DNA of 13,342 nucleotides from Nitrosotalea sp. Its GTDB lineage: Archaea > Thermoproteota > Nitrososphaeria > Nitrososphaerales > Nitrosopumilaceae. The translations under genes and the position numbers were made by a program. Numbering within the stretch: position 1 is the stretch's first letter; each line of letters opens with the position of its first letter. Below are positions 1 to 6,493 of the stretch, piece by piece. The stretch spans positions 1-13,342 of the forward strand of contig JAKEIJ010000024.1 of assembly GCA_022545805.1 (NCBI GenBank), read 5' to 3'. The notes beneath the pieces are model-generated. The model was not told the origin of the DNA. It did no database searches and saw nothing but the letters and a program-made list of their open reading frames with translations.

Positions 1-787
1 ATCTACTGCACTATACGCATCGGTAAATCAAACCGGTGTTTATTCTGTATTGGTACATGCTCCATTGTTTGGAGGACGATCAATCTCAGAACCTATTACA
101 ATTACTACAAAATTTTATACTCTATTACCAATAGAGTCTCAACCTCAGTTGATTGTAGACATTCCGCTTTTCATCAATAGTAATTATACTATGAATCCAA
201 AAATAATTGGACAAGGAATTGAGGATGCAAAATATTATCTTGATGGTACTGAACCAAAAACAATTAACCAAACTGGATTGACAAAAGATATGCAAAGTCT
301 TTCTGAAGGGGAACATGATATACAATTTACAATAACTGATACTGTAGGTCATAATGTTTCAAAAGAATTCAAATTTGTTATAGATAACACTACTCCACAG
401 ATTATAGTAAAATCACCAAAGAACAATTCTCAAGTTTCTGGGATGGTTGACATTGATTTAGATGTAAATGAACAAAATCCTGCACAAAAAGACTGGCTTA
501 CAGTGCAAACTCCAAAACAGATCTTCAATGATGTCAAAAATGTCCAATTTGATACAACTGCTATCGCAAATGGGAACTACACTATTCAGGTAACGGCAAA
601 AGACAGGGCAGGAAATACTGGAATTGTAGACATTATGTTAAATGTAGACAATTCTCCCAATGTTATATCTAAATCAACTAGAAGCGATCAGAATACCATA
701 ATTTTTGAGATCCTGGTTGGGATTGGAATTGTATCTACAATAACCATTTTCACTTTGAAAAGATTGAAAATTTCAAAAAAAGACTAG
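1..787 (+). CDS. Membrane-anchored surface protein with Ig-like beta domains (5' partial)
   Basis: The reading frame is open from base 2 to the TAG at 785-787, so the N-terminus lies outside the window. An internal TTG at base 50 could be taken for a start, but the frame continues unbroken upstream of it. About 260 residues are visible. They form beta-rich segments typical of repeated extracellular Ig-like or Big domains: two consecutive modules each end in a D-x-(A/V)-G-(N/H)-(T/N) strand pattern (TDTVGHN, KDRAGNT), followed by a VDN linker. Near the end is one hydrophobic helix (about IFEILVGIGIVSTITIFTL), then a short Lys/Arg-rich tail. This is the usual C-terminal anchor with the bulk of the protein outside the cell. 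Six N-x-S/T sequons are consistent with archaeal N-glycosylation. Function is unknown. It could be the tail of an adhesin, an S-layer-associated protein or a secreted protease. It ends 39 bases before the Rieske gene, which has its own promoter, so a functional link is not implied. Confidence 0.75.
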   Translation, partial: STALYASVNQTGVYSVLVHAPLFGGRSISEPITITTKFYTLLPIESQPQLIVDIPLFINSNYTMNPKIIGQGIEDAKYYLDGTEPKTINQTGLTKDMQSLSEGEHDIQFTITDTVGHNVSKEFKFVIDNTTPQIIVKSPKNNSQVSGMVDIDLDVNEQNPAQKDWLTVQTPKQIFNDVKNVQFDTTAIANGNYTIQVTAKDRAGNTGIVDIMLNVDNSPNVISKSTRSDQNTIIFEILVGIGIVSTITIFTLKRLKISKKD

Positions 788-793
788 ACAAGG

Positions 794-800
794 TTTATAT
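794..800 (+). promoter_or_regulatory. TATA box of the Rieske / cytochrome b operon
   Basis: The heptamer TTTATAT is centred 30 bases before the ATG at 827. Archaeal transcription starts about 25-27 bases after the TATA centre, so the predicted mRNA has a leader of only a few bases. Inferred from sequence and spacing only. Confidence 0.6.
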
Positions 801-826
801 GCAATTTTTCAAGAACGGAGCTTTGG

Positions 827-1435
827 ATGTCTGAGCAAAATTCTGCCAAGGATGCCCTATCTCGACGTGATTTTCTTAAATTACTTGGAGCTGCTGGAGT
901 TGCTTTAACATTTACACCGTTTGTGCCATGGGGCAAATTCATGCCAAATCCGTCTAATGCTTCCCTTGAGAGAGCCCAAGTTATCTTACCTGACGGAACA
1001 CAGGCAAACGTCAAGACTTTCCCAAAGAATCATTCTGAGGTTATCACTTATCCAAAAACAGGAGACTCTGTACTTGATCAAGAGGCATTCAAAAAATGGC
1101 AGTTTATACGATTACCGGAAGAACTTGGTGGTGACAAGGATGATGTTAGTGCTTTTAGAGCTTATAGTATGGTTTGTTTGCATTTGTGGTGTTTGTGGAA
1201 ATACTGGCCACAAGAAGGTAGAAAAAGAGGTGAATGTCCATGTCATGGAAGTATGTATAATCCATTGAATGGAAAAGCATTTGCAGGACCTGCCTCACTT
1301 CAGGCATCACCGTCAAATGTATTGGCAACTCTTTATTTTGAAGCAGATAATGATGGAAATTTGTGGATTAAACCAGCTGTATGGTCTGTAAACGAAAATG
1401 GAGTAGTAGGATATGGTCGTTTCCTTAAAACGTAG
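827..1435 (+). CDS. Rieske [2Fe-2S] protein with Tat signal, complex III-like
   Basis: The iron-sulfur subunit of a quinol-oxidising cytochrome bc-type complex. It takes one electron from quinol at the Qo site and passes it to a periplasmic-side acceptor. The 202-residue protein begins with a twin-arginine signal (SRRDFLKLL, residues 12-20) followed by a hydrophobic stretch, as expected for a Tat-exported, membrane-held Rieske protein. Box I is C117-L-H119-L-W-C122 and box II is C137-P-C139-H140-G-S. By family analogy the cluster ligands are C117, H119, C137 and H140, with a C122-C139 disulfide. A GPAS motif at 154-157 matches the conserved proline loop. The odd feature is Trp121 where box I normally has Gly (CTHLGC). 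The gene opens the operon: its last 23 bases overlap the cytochrome b gene. The start is supported by the TATA box 30 bases upstream. Confidence 0.93.
   Translation: MSEQNSAKDALSRRDFLKLLGAAGVALTFTPFVPWGKFMPNPSNASLERAQVILPDGTQANVKTFPKNHSEVITYPKTGDSVLDQEAFKKWQFIRLPEELGGDKDDVSAFRAYSMVCLHLWCLWKYWPQEGRKRGECPCHGSMYNPLNGKAFAGPASLQASPSNVLATLYFEADNDGNLWIKPAVWSVNENGVVGYGRFLKT
1400..1403 (+). promoter_or_regulatory. Shine-Dalgarno-like site for cytochrome b
   Basis: GGAG lies nine bases before the ATG at 1413, inside the 3' end of the Rieske gene. It complements the CCUCC of the archaeal 16S 3' end and fits translation of an internal operon gene, in contrast to the apparently leaderless first genes here. 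Confidence 0.45.
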
Positions 1436-2852
1436 AAACGGTCTAGTAGATTTCTTCTACTGGATTTGGGATGGACTGGAACGAACTGTATTCATTGGTA
1501 CCAAGTTTTCATTTCCTGCAAGATTTGTAAGTCCTTTCGGATTCTTGGGAATGCTCACATTTGTAATATTTGTAATTCTTGGAATCACTGGTGCGTTATT
1601 GATGTTCTATTATCAACCAATATTGGACAGAGCTTGGGATAGTGTTGCCAAAATCAATGATACTGTTCCATATGGATTTATGATACGAAATATTCACTAC
1701 CACGCATCAAATGCAATGGTTCTGCTTGCAGTACTTCACATGTATTATCAATACTTTAGCGGTAGATACAAGATACGAAATGAAATCATTTGGGTTACTG
1801 GTGTAGTACTTGGTACTGTAACTATCTTGGAAGCATTTACCGGTTATGATATTATATTTAGTGAACGCGCTGAACTTGCAATCAGTATCGCAGCATCGCT
1901 TACAAATTCTATGCCAGTGGTAGGACCTACAATTCGTGATGCCATGTTTGGATCTGGATTTGCTGACTTTATTCTCAGGTTCTACACGATGCACGTATTT
2001 CTCTTACCGATAGTAATGTTGGGACTTATGGCAGTTCACATGCCACGATTCTTGGTCTTTGATGTACCGATGGTGATGGCAATCTCAGGAGCAATATTTC
2101 TTACAGGTGGAGTCTTCCCAGTGGACCTTGGTTCCAAATTTGAACCCACGGTACCTCCAGGGATCACTGTACCTGAATGGTATCTTACTGGAATCTACGC
2201 ATTCTTGAGGACACAATATGACAAATTTGTAACAGGAGTACTATGGCCAGGTATATTCATTGTAGCAATTGCAATGACTCCATTTATAGACCGATACAAG
2301 AAATTCTCCTGGAAAGATAGGCCAATAGTAACCGCATTTGGAATTACTGGAATAACGCAAGTTATGGTGACAACATATTGGGGCTTTTACATTACACCTG
2401 ATGTAACAAAACCGCTAGTTGCTCGACTTGTAATTGATCCAATATTTTTCTACCTGATAATGCTATTGCTTGTTCCAATAGGATTTGGATTCTCATATAT
2501 GATGATATTACTTGCAAAAGAATCAGAAAGAAAGGCAAAATTGGCAGCTTCAAAAGGTCCACATAAAGCATCACCTATCAATCTCTCTGGAAAATGGATA
2601 AATTGGTTAATTGTGGGACTTTTGGCATTCCAAGTGTATCTTAACATTGCAGCATACAATGCAGCTCTGAGTGGAATGAAAAACTTTGCACTATTCCTAA
2701 CTGGACTAATTCTTATGGTATTTGCTGGACTATTCCATTTGTACAGACACGGACTAAACGAAGCAAAGAAGATCCCTACTCCACCACCTGCCGAGTCTGA
2801 ATCTCCAAAACCACTTGATGGTAAAGAATCAGCTGCAACTCTGCCTTCGTAG
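1413..2852 (+). CDS. Cytochrome b (fused b6/subunit IV type), quinol oxidase core of complex III
   Basis: The membrane diheme subunit that oxidises quinol together with the Rieske protein. At 479 residues it is longer than a typical cytochrome b. The heme ligands are H95/H109 in helix B and H194/H209 in helix D. The helix D spacing (14 residues between) is that of the b6 type rather than the mitochondrial b type. The Qo motif PEWY is intact at 254-257. Both halves, b6-like and subunit IV-like, are in one chain. An extra hydrophobic region at about 397-445 is followed by a charged, Pro-rich tail. There is no cysteine in the protein, so a b6f-style covalently bound heme cn is unlikely. After the G-Y at 144-145 the usual L-P-W is absent. 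The start overlaps the Rieske 3' end by 23 bases, which indicates translational coupling. The blue-copper gene follows downstream. Confidence 0.95.
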   Translation: MVVSLKRRNGLVDFFYWIWDGLERTVFIGTKFSFPARFVSPFGFLGMLTFVIFVILGITGALLMFYYQPILDRAWDSVAKINDTVPYGFMIRNIHYHASNAMVLLAVLHMYYQYFSGRYKIRNEIIWVTGVVLGTVTILEAFTGYDIIFSERAELAISIAASLTNSMPVVGPTIRDAMFGSGFADFILRFYTMHVFLLPIVMLGLMAVHMPRFLVFDVPMVMAISGAIFLTGGVFPVDLGSKFEPTVPPGITVPEWYLTGIYAFLRTQYDKFVTGVLWPGIFIVAIAMTPFIDRYKKFSWKDRPIVTAFGITGITQVMVTTYWGFYITPDVTKPLVARLVIDPIFFYLIMLLLVPIGFGFSYMMILLAKESERKAKLAASKGPHKASPINLSGKWINWLIVGLLAFQVYLNIAAYNAALSGMKNFALFLTGLILMVFAGLFHLYRHGLNEAKKIPTPPPAESESPKPLDGKESAATLPS

Positions 2853-2896
2853 ATCTATCTAGAGATCAATTCCTAGTAAGTTCTAATTATTTTTTG
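2852..2896 (+). terminator. Possible weak terminator after cytochrome b
   Basis: A short inverted repeat (GATCT at 2852-2856, AGATC at 2863-2867, six-base loop) is followed by an AT-rich stretch with a T run at about 2890-2895. Archaeal termination mainly needs the T tract. The stem is only five base pairs, so this is a weak call. It would allow the copper-protein gene to be transcribed separately from its own promoter. Confidence 0.25.
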
Positions 2897-2902
2897 TATA
2901 GC

Positions 2903-2909
2903 TTTATAA
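2903..2909 (+). promoter_or_regulatory. TATA box of the blue-copper protein gene
   Basis: TTTATAA is centred 30 bases before the TTG at 2936. It lies downstream of an alternative in-frame TTG at 2894, so a transcript from this promoter cannot contain the 2894 start. That argues for translation from 2936. Confidence 0.55.
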
Positions 2910-2935
2910 GACTAAAAATAAGATTGGCAAATAGT

Positions 2936-3406
2936 TTGAGTCTTCCATCCTCCAGTCATGCGTATGGAATAGGATTAATTGCAGTTATTGTAGGTGCCGC
3001 CATCGGTGTTTCATATTATCAGCTTTACTTTATACCAGAACTTAATGCCAAGCCAATAATTCCAGAAAAAATTCTCAAACCAGGTGATACTACAACAATA
3101 ATTATTGTTCCTGGTGCAGAAAACCAAGCACAAGAGCAAAACTTTACGCCAAAAACCACAAAGGCTCAACTTGGAGTAAATAATCTAGTCGTTTGGAAGA
3201 ATACTGGTGAAACTGCTCATACAGTAACACCTGACAAGCCATTCAAGGACCAATTTAGTGGGGACTTTGGCTCTCCTGGAGTTATCAAACCAGGTGCAAG
3301 CTATCAATTTGTCTTTACCCAAGAAGCAGTTGTACCATATCACTGTGAACCCCATCCATGGATGAAGGGACAGATAACCATAGAACACGGCGCTTTAACA
3401 TCATAA
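2936..3406 (+). CDS. Plastocyanin-like membrane-anchored blue-copper protein
   Basis: A small type 1 copper (cupredoxin) electron carrier. Ammonia-oxidising archaea use plastocyanin-like proteins where many bacteria use cytochrome c, so this is probably the acceptor for the Rieske/cytochrome b complex upstream. I place the start at TTG 2936, giving 156 residues; a longer frame from TTG 2894 would add 14. An N-terminal transmembrane helix (about residues 11-30) holds the domain on the outer face of the membrane. The copper ligands are visible: His95 in a TAHTV strand, then C137-x2-H140-x2-M143 near the C-terminus. This is the classic His, Cys, His, Met set with the tight Cys-x2-His-x2-Met loop. 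The gene ends 12 bases before a convergent small gene. The copper site is certain enough for the family; the specific redox partner is inferred from position. Confidence 0.9.
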   Translation: MSLPSSSHAYGIGLIAVIVGAAIGVSYYQLYFIPELNAKPIIPEKILKPGDTTTIIIVPGAENQAQEQNFTPKTTKAQLGVNNLVVWKNTGETAHTVTPDKPFKDQFSGDFGSPGVIKPGASYQFVFTQEAVVPYHCEPHPWMKGQITIEHGALTS

Positions 3407-3418
3407 AAATTATAAAAT

Positions 3419-3769
3419 CTAGGGCATTAATTTCCCAAAAACAACATCACTTTCAATCTCTTTATGTTCCTGGATTATTGATGCTCTAAATTTTATCTCA
3501 TGAATCTCTTTTGGCTCAAATTCTATAGAAGCCGTAAACTCTACTGAATTTTGCGACATGTCATTTTTGTTGATAAATAATCTTGAGAGATTCTGTGATA
3601 TAGATTTGTTATTGTATGATTTATACACTATCAGTTGATTAGAGCCTAGAATTTGGGCATTTACTACTACACCATCATATCTTCCCGAATAATTTACTTG
3701 GATCTTTCCTCTTATTGTCTCATTACGTTTGAATGTCATGTTTTCTAATTTCAATTCGATATCTTTCAT
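3419..3769 (-). CDS. Small beta-strand-rich protein of unknown function
   Basis: I do not recognise this 116-residue protein with certainty. It has no signal peptide, membrane helix or cysteine. The pattern is alternating hydrophobic beta strands throughout. The opening has the form L-x-L-E-N-x-x-F-x-R-N-E-x-I-R-G-K-I-x-V, in which a strand leads to a charged turn and a G-x-I/V-x-V strand. That resembles the first strands of arrestin-like or Spo0M-like beta sandwiches, but this is a fold-level guess. The start ATG at 3767-3769 has a TATA-like element 29 bases upstream on the minus strand, so it should be a single, leaderless gene. It is convergent with the copper-protein gene (12-base gap) and lies downstream of the tRNA-Arg gene on the same strand. 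Confidence 0.6.
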   Translation of the reverse strand: MKDIELKLENMTFKRNETIRGKIQVNYSGRYDGVVVNAQILGSNQLIVYKSYNNKSISQNLSRLFINKNDMSQNSVEFTASIEFEPKEIHEIKFRASIIQEHKEIESDVVFGKLMP

Positions 3770-3794
3770 ATTGTATCTGATCTTTGGGTGAAGA

Positions 3795-3803
3795 TAATTA
3801 AAT
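3795..3803 (-). promoter_or_regulatory. TATA-like element of the small beta-rich gene
   Basis: On the minus strand this reads ATTTAATTA, centred about 29 bases before the ATG at 3769. The spacing matches the other leaderless genes in the window. Confidence 0.45.
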
Positions 3804-3847
3804 TATTGGAACCTATGTAATATTTTTTCTTTGTATTATCTAGAAAG

Positions 3848-3922
3848 CGGGCCCGAAGGGCTTCGATCCCTTGACCACTGGATTAGAAGTCCAGCACTCT
3901 ATCCAAGCTGAGCTACAGGCCC
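3848..3922 (-). tRNA. tRNA-Arg (anticodon UCU)
   Basis: Read on the minus strand, the 75-base gene folds into a full cloverleaf. The acceptor GGGCCTG pairs with CGGGCCC (one G-U). The D arm GCTC/GAGT has a ten-base loop containing GG. The anticodon stem CTGGA/TCCAG encloses the loop CTTCTAA. The variable loop is TGGTC and the T arm AAGGG/CCCTT. Loop positions 34-36 are TCT, so it reads AGA arginine codons. There is no intron in the anticodon loop, and the 3' CCA is not encoded. G15 and C48 can form the Levitt pair, making G15 a candidate archaeosine site. U36-A37-A38 fits the t6A recognition pattern. The discriminator base is G. A TATA-like element lies about 25 bases upstream. Confidence 0.96.
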
Positions 3923-3944
3923 AAATACCGGGCAATTAGTAGCC

Positions 3945-3950
3945 ATATTA
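3945..3950 (-). promoter_or_regulatory. TATA-like element of tRNA-Arg
   Basis: TAATAT on the minus strand lies about 25 bases before the tRNA 5' end, in the gap between the glycosylase stop and the tRNA. This is the distance expected if transcription starts at or near the mature 5' end. Confidence 0.4.
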
Positions 3951-3957
3951 AGGGTTT

Positions 3958-4809
3958 TTACAACCAATTTTTTTTGTTAAGATCCCTTTCCATCTTGAAG
4001 AGAAATTGTTGTGAATAACCTGCATATGGACCAAAATATTCTAAAATTTCACTATGAAGTTTTTCATATTTTTTTTCTGTCACGGGTTTTTCTGTAACAT
4101 TATCAAAAAACTTTTTGTAATATTTCAACAGAATTCGTTGTGTCCACCTATCAATTGGAAATGCTTCCATTTTATCAAGAGAAAATAATGCAATACAATC
4201 TGCTACCTTGTTACCTATTCCACGAATTTTTTTCAGAGATTCTAAAGTAGTGTGATAATCTGCTTTCTTTAATGATGCAAAATCAATCTTTCCTGATTCC
4301 ACTGCCTGGGCTGCCTCCTTGACATATTTTGCTCTAAATCCAAGTTTGCACTCGATCAGATCTCTCATTGATGCATTTGCAAGCGTCTCAGATTTTGGAA
4401 ATGTAGCCAATTCATATCCCTCGAATCTCTTCCTAGTGCCGAACTTTTTGCACAAATTTTCTAACATTGACTTGATATTTTGTATGGATGAATTTGAAGA
4501 GCAGATAAAAGATATGTAGCATTGAAACGGATCCTGTCTTATCAATCTCAACCCTGGAGACTGTTTTACTGCACCTGCTACTATTTTGTCTCTACTAATG
4601 TCTAATAATATTTTTTTTAGGTTATCATCTGCCCTAAAAAAATTGTCTATATTGTTGGATGATGATTTAACACTAAACGGTGATTGATTCAAAATGAGAA
4701 GATCCTGACCATCTATTCCAATCCATTGATCTTTAATTTTATTCCAGAGGAAAACCTGTCCGCTGTTAATTGTAATTTCTATGTTTATTGCAGTAAATGT
4801 CTTCTGCAT
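3958..4809 (-). CDS. ogg1: 8-oxoguanine DNA glycosylase/AP lyase, eukaryotic OGG1 type
   Basis: Excises 8-oxoguanine from DNA and nicks the abasic site in base-excision repair. At 283 residues it resembles human OGG1 rather than the compact archaeal AGOG or Ogg2 types. It has an N-terminal TBP-like domain with SGQVFLW (16-22; hOGG1 SGQSFRW) and PFQCYISFICSSN (94-106; same in hOGG1). The helix-hairpin-helix GIGNKVADC carries the predicted Schiff-base Lys201 and Cys205, and PID ends in the catalytic Asp220. The C-terminal GPYAGYSQQFLF supplies Gln267 and Phe271, matching the 8-oxoG contacts Gln315 and Phe319 of human OGG1. Gly17 matches Gly42. So the catalytic residues and most base-recognition residues are present; human His270 is replaced by Trp222. 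The gene starts one base after the CPSF2 stop, so the two almost certainly share an mRNA. Confidence 0.93.
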   Translation of the reverse strand: MQKTFTAINIEITINSGQVFLWNKIKDQWIGIDGQDLLILNQSPFSVKSSSNNIDNFFRADDNLKKILLDISRDKIVAGAVKQSPGLRLIRQDPFQCYISFICSSNSSIQNIKSMLENLCKKFGTRKRFEGYELATFPKSETLANASMRDLIECKLGFRAKYVKEAAQAVESGKIDFASLKKADYHTTLESLKKIRGIGNKVADCIALFSLDKMEAFPIDRWTQRILLKYYKKFFDNVTEKPVTEKKYEKLHSEILEYFGPYAGYSQQFLFKMERDLNKKNWL

Positions 4810-4810
4810 G

Positions 4811-6067
4811 TTATACGTTTATTATTTCACCAGCTTCTGGTGCATGAGCGTCAAATCCAAACTTTTCATGTATCTCGTCTGCAAACTTTGTACAAGAGTC
4901 GCTGTCTCCGTGAATGGTGAGAACCTTGGGATTGCCCTTGATTTTTTTCATCATCTCAAAAAGAGAATTTCTATCGGCATGTCCTGAAAATTCAAACTGT
5001 CTTACTTCTGCTTCACACTTGAACTCTTTCCCTCTCATACCAACTCTGCCAGTGTCCAAAAGTTTTCTTCCAGGTGTTCCCTCTCCTTGATATGACACCA
5101 ACGCAATACCGTTTTTCTTGTCTGCTGCCAAGTGTTGTAAATAAAATACTGCGGACCCACCAACTAACATACCTGCAGGTGAAATTATGACAGATGGTTC
5201 ATCTAATGCCCTCTTTCGTTCCTTTTCTCCCTTTATCCATATTGCTTGATGAACAGCATCGGAAAAGACTTTTGGATCACGTAGATATTCTGGATAGTTC
5301 AACATTATCTCATTTACTTTAACTGCCATACCGTCCATTACAATTCTATGTTTGAATCCTGCATTCTTTAGAACACATGCAATCTCTTGTGATCTTTCTA
5401 CTGAAAAAGCAGGCACAAATAATGAGCCTTTTCTATCTAGTACTTCATATGCAAATTCCATGAATTTTTCTTCTGATTCATTTCGAGGCATCTGGTTTGT
5501 TTGGGAATAAGTACTCTCTGTAATGATCAAATCAATCTCTCCAAAATCAAGGTCAGCATCTCTAAGCATTCTTGATCCTCTTGGATTGATATCTGCAGTG
5601 TAAAACAACCTCTTATTTTCAGATTCTACTAGAACCGATGCACCGCCTAAAACATGGCCTGATTCAAGTAGTTGAAAAGATGCATTTCCTCGTTCCACCT
5701 TTTCTTTGTATTTTATCTCTCTTGAATACATCATCATCTTTGAAACACTGGCAAAATCGTATGGTAGCTGACTTTTCTGAATTCTGAGCATATCTTCAAT
5801 TAATAATCTTGAAAGGTCAAATGTCGGGGGGGTGGCATATACATCAGTACTGCCATTTACAAAGAGTGATGGCATGTTTCCTGAGTGATCCAAGTGAGCA
5901 TGAGTTATGATGGCGGCATTAATTTCGTGTGGGTTGACCGAAATCGGATATAATGACTCCTTTTTTAGCTCTACTCCATAGTCTAATAGAAAACTAGCCC
6001 CATCACAATTAACTTGGAAAGCTGATCTACCCACTTCCCTGGCTGCCCCCAATACTCTTACTTGCAA
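4811..6067 (-). CDS. Archaeal CPSF2-type metallo-beta-lactamase/beta-CASP ribonuclease
   Basis: A zinc-dependent nuclease of the CPSF73/RNase J superfamily that acts on RNA in 3'-end formation, maturation or decay. The 418-residue protein has the metallo-beta-lactamase core with H56-A-H58-L-D60-H61 (motif 2), H138 in SGHVLGG (motif 3) and D159 in YTADI (motif 4). The beta-CASP motifs are E184 in TESTY (A), H363 in SGHAD (B) and H386 in IHGD (C). There are no N-terminal KH domains. That separates it from the roughly 630-residue aCPSF1 termination factor and points to the shorter aCPSF2 group. The start is TTG at 6065-6067, supported by similarity beginning at the VRVLGAAREVG segment and by a TATA element 28 bases upstream. 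A run of seven C on the coding strand (5826-5832) leaves the frame intact. It is the first gene of the operon with ogg1. Confidence 0.92.
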   Translation of the reverse strand: MQVRVLGAAREVGRSAFQVNCDGASFLLDYGVELKKESLYPISVNPHEINAAIITHAHLDHSGNMPSLFVNGSTDVYATPPTFDLSRLLIEDMLRIQKSQLPYDFASVSKMMMYSREIKYKEKVERGNASFQLLESGHVLGGASVLVESENKRLFYTADINPRGSRMLRDADLDFGEIDLIITESTYSQTNQMPRNESEEKFMEFAYEVLDRKGSLFVPAFSVERSQEIACVLKNAGFKHRIVMDGMAVKVNEIMLNYPEYLRDPKVFSDAVHQAIWIKGEKERKRALDEPSVIISPAGMLVGGSAVFYLQHLAADKKNGIALVSYQGEGTPGRKLLDTGRVGMRGKEFKCEAEVRQFEFSGHADRNSLFEMMKKIKGNPKVLTIHGDSDSCTKFADEIHEKFGFDAHAPEAGEIINV

Positions 6068-6091
6068 GAATTCAAAACTTTGCCAAAGGAC

Positions 6092-6099
6092 TTTTAAAT
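6092..6099 (-). promoter_or_regulatory. TATA box of the CPSF2-ogg1 operon
   Basis: ATTTAAAA on the minus strand, centred about 28 bases before the TTG at 6067. The distance leaves almost no leader and supports the TTG start. It shares the 119-base divergent gap 6068-6186 with the promoter of the 73-residue gene. Confidence 0.55.
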
Positions 6100-6155
6100 C
6101 TTTAGCACTTGATCCTGGTCTGATCTGTTATGTATCTTGCATAATTTACAAAAGA

Positions 6156-6163
6156 CTTAATTA
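6156..6163 (+). promoter_or_regulatory. TATA-like element of the 73-residue gene
   Basis: CTTAATTA, centred about 27-28 bases before the ATG at 6187. A run of nine A (6168-6176) lies between it and the gene. An ATG at 6176 is out of frame with the gene. Confidence 0.5.
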
Positions 6164-6186
6164 GATCAAAAAAAAATGATCCGAGT

Positions 6187-6408
6187 ATGGGTAGAACTTT
6201 TGAACAATGGTGGAGTACAATCCCAAAAGACCTCAGAGACAAAGTTCGAAGAGGCGATGAAGGAAACAAACCATTATTGAATCAAATAAACTGGATTTGG
6301 GTTCACAATATGATGAATCAGAAAGGAGATCTAAATCCTACATCTGCGGAATTGCTTGACTGGGTAACATCAGGCCAGATTGAAGCAATGCGCCAAATAA
6401 AGAAGTAA
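6187..6408 (+). CDS. Small tryptophan-rich conserved-looking protein, function unknown
   Basis: I do not recognise this 73-residue protein. It has five tryptophans (W8, W9, W36, W38, W59), an uneven mix of acidic and basic residues, no cysteine, no signal peptide and no membrane helix. The predicted shape is mostly helical: an amphipathic opening (FEQWWSTI), a basic stretch around KVRRGDEGNK, a central aromatic helix INWIWVHNMM and a final helix after the NPTSAELLDW cap. It looks like a compact soluble helical bundle or a nucleic-acid/protein-binding adaptor, but this is only inference. It is a real gene by several signs: clean ATG, a TATA-like element 27-28 bases upstream, a T-rich terminator after the stop and codon use like its neighbours. 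It stands between the divergent CPSF2 gene and the ferredoxin gene on the same strand. Confidence 0.72.
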   Translation: MGRTFEQWWSTIPKDLRDKVRRGDEGNKPLLNQINWIWVHNMMNQKGDLNPTSAELLDWVTSGQIEAMRQIKK

Positions 6409-6421
6409 AAATATCATTTAT

Positions 6422-6451
6422 ACTTTCTTTTTGTTTTTCTTTTCTTTTTGA
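6422..6451 (+). terminator. T-rich terminator after the 73-residue gene
   Basis: A stretch of repeated T runs (CTTTCTTTTTG, then TTTTTC, TTTTC, TTTTTG) begins about 13 bases after the stop codon, without a stable hairpin. Oligo-T tracts are the normal archaeal intrinsic termination signal. Confidence 0.5.
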
Positions 6452-6464
6452 AATTGAAATAATT

Positions 6465-6481
6465 CTATAACTCCGTTATAG
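6465..6481. promoter_or_regulatory. Perfect inverted repeat upstream of the ferredoxin promoter (possible operator)
   Basis: CTATAAC-TCC-GTTATAG is a perfect 7-base inverted repeat with a 3-base spacer. It ends 13 bases before the TATA element at 6494. Position just upstream of TATA/BRE is typical for an archaeal activator site, and the size fits a dimeric winged-helix regulator. It could also be chance in AT-rich DNA or a small hairpin. Confidence 0.4.
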
Positions 6482-6493
6482 ATTTTGCAGATC

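Noticed and set aside
50..52. TTG as a start of the first gene
   Set aside because: The frame is open to base 2 with no promoter-like signal before it; the gene is a fragment cut by the window.
2852..2867. Short hairpin after cytochrome b as a strong terminator or regulator site
   Set aside because: Only five base pairs; kept as a weak terminator call because of the T run, not as a regulatory element.
5826..5832. Run of seven G in an AT-rich gene, a possible frameshift or sequencing error
   Set aside because: The CPSF2 frame is intact across it and encodes a plausible A-T-P-P-T segment between conserved motifs.
6168..6176. A9 tract before the 73-residue gene as a slippery site
   Set aside because: It lies before the start codon, probably upstream of the transcription start, so it cannot cause frameshifting.
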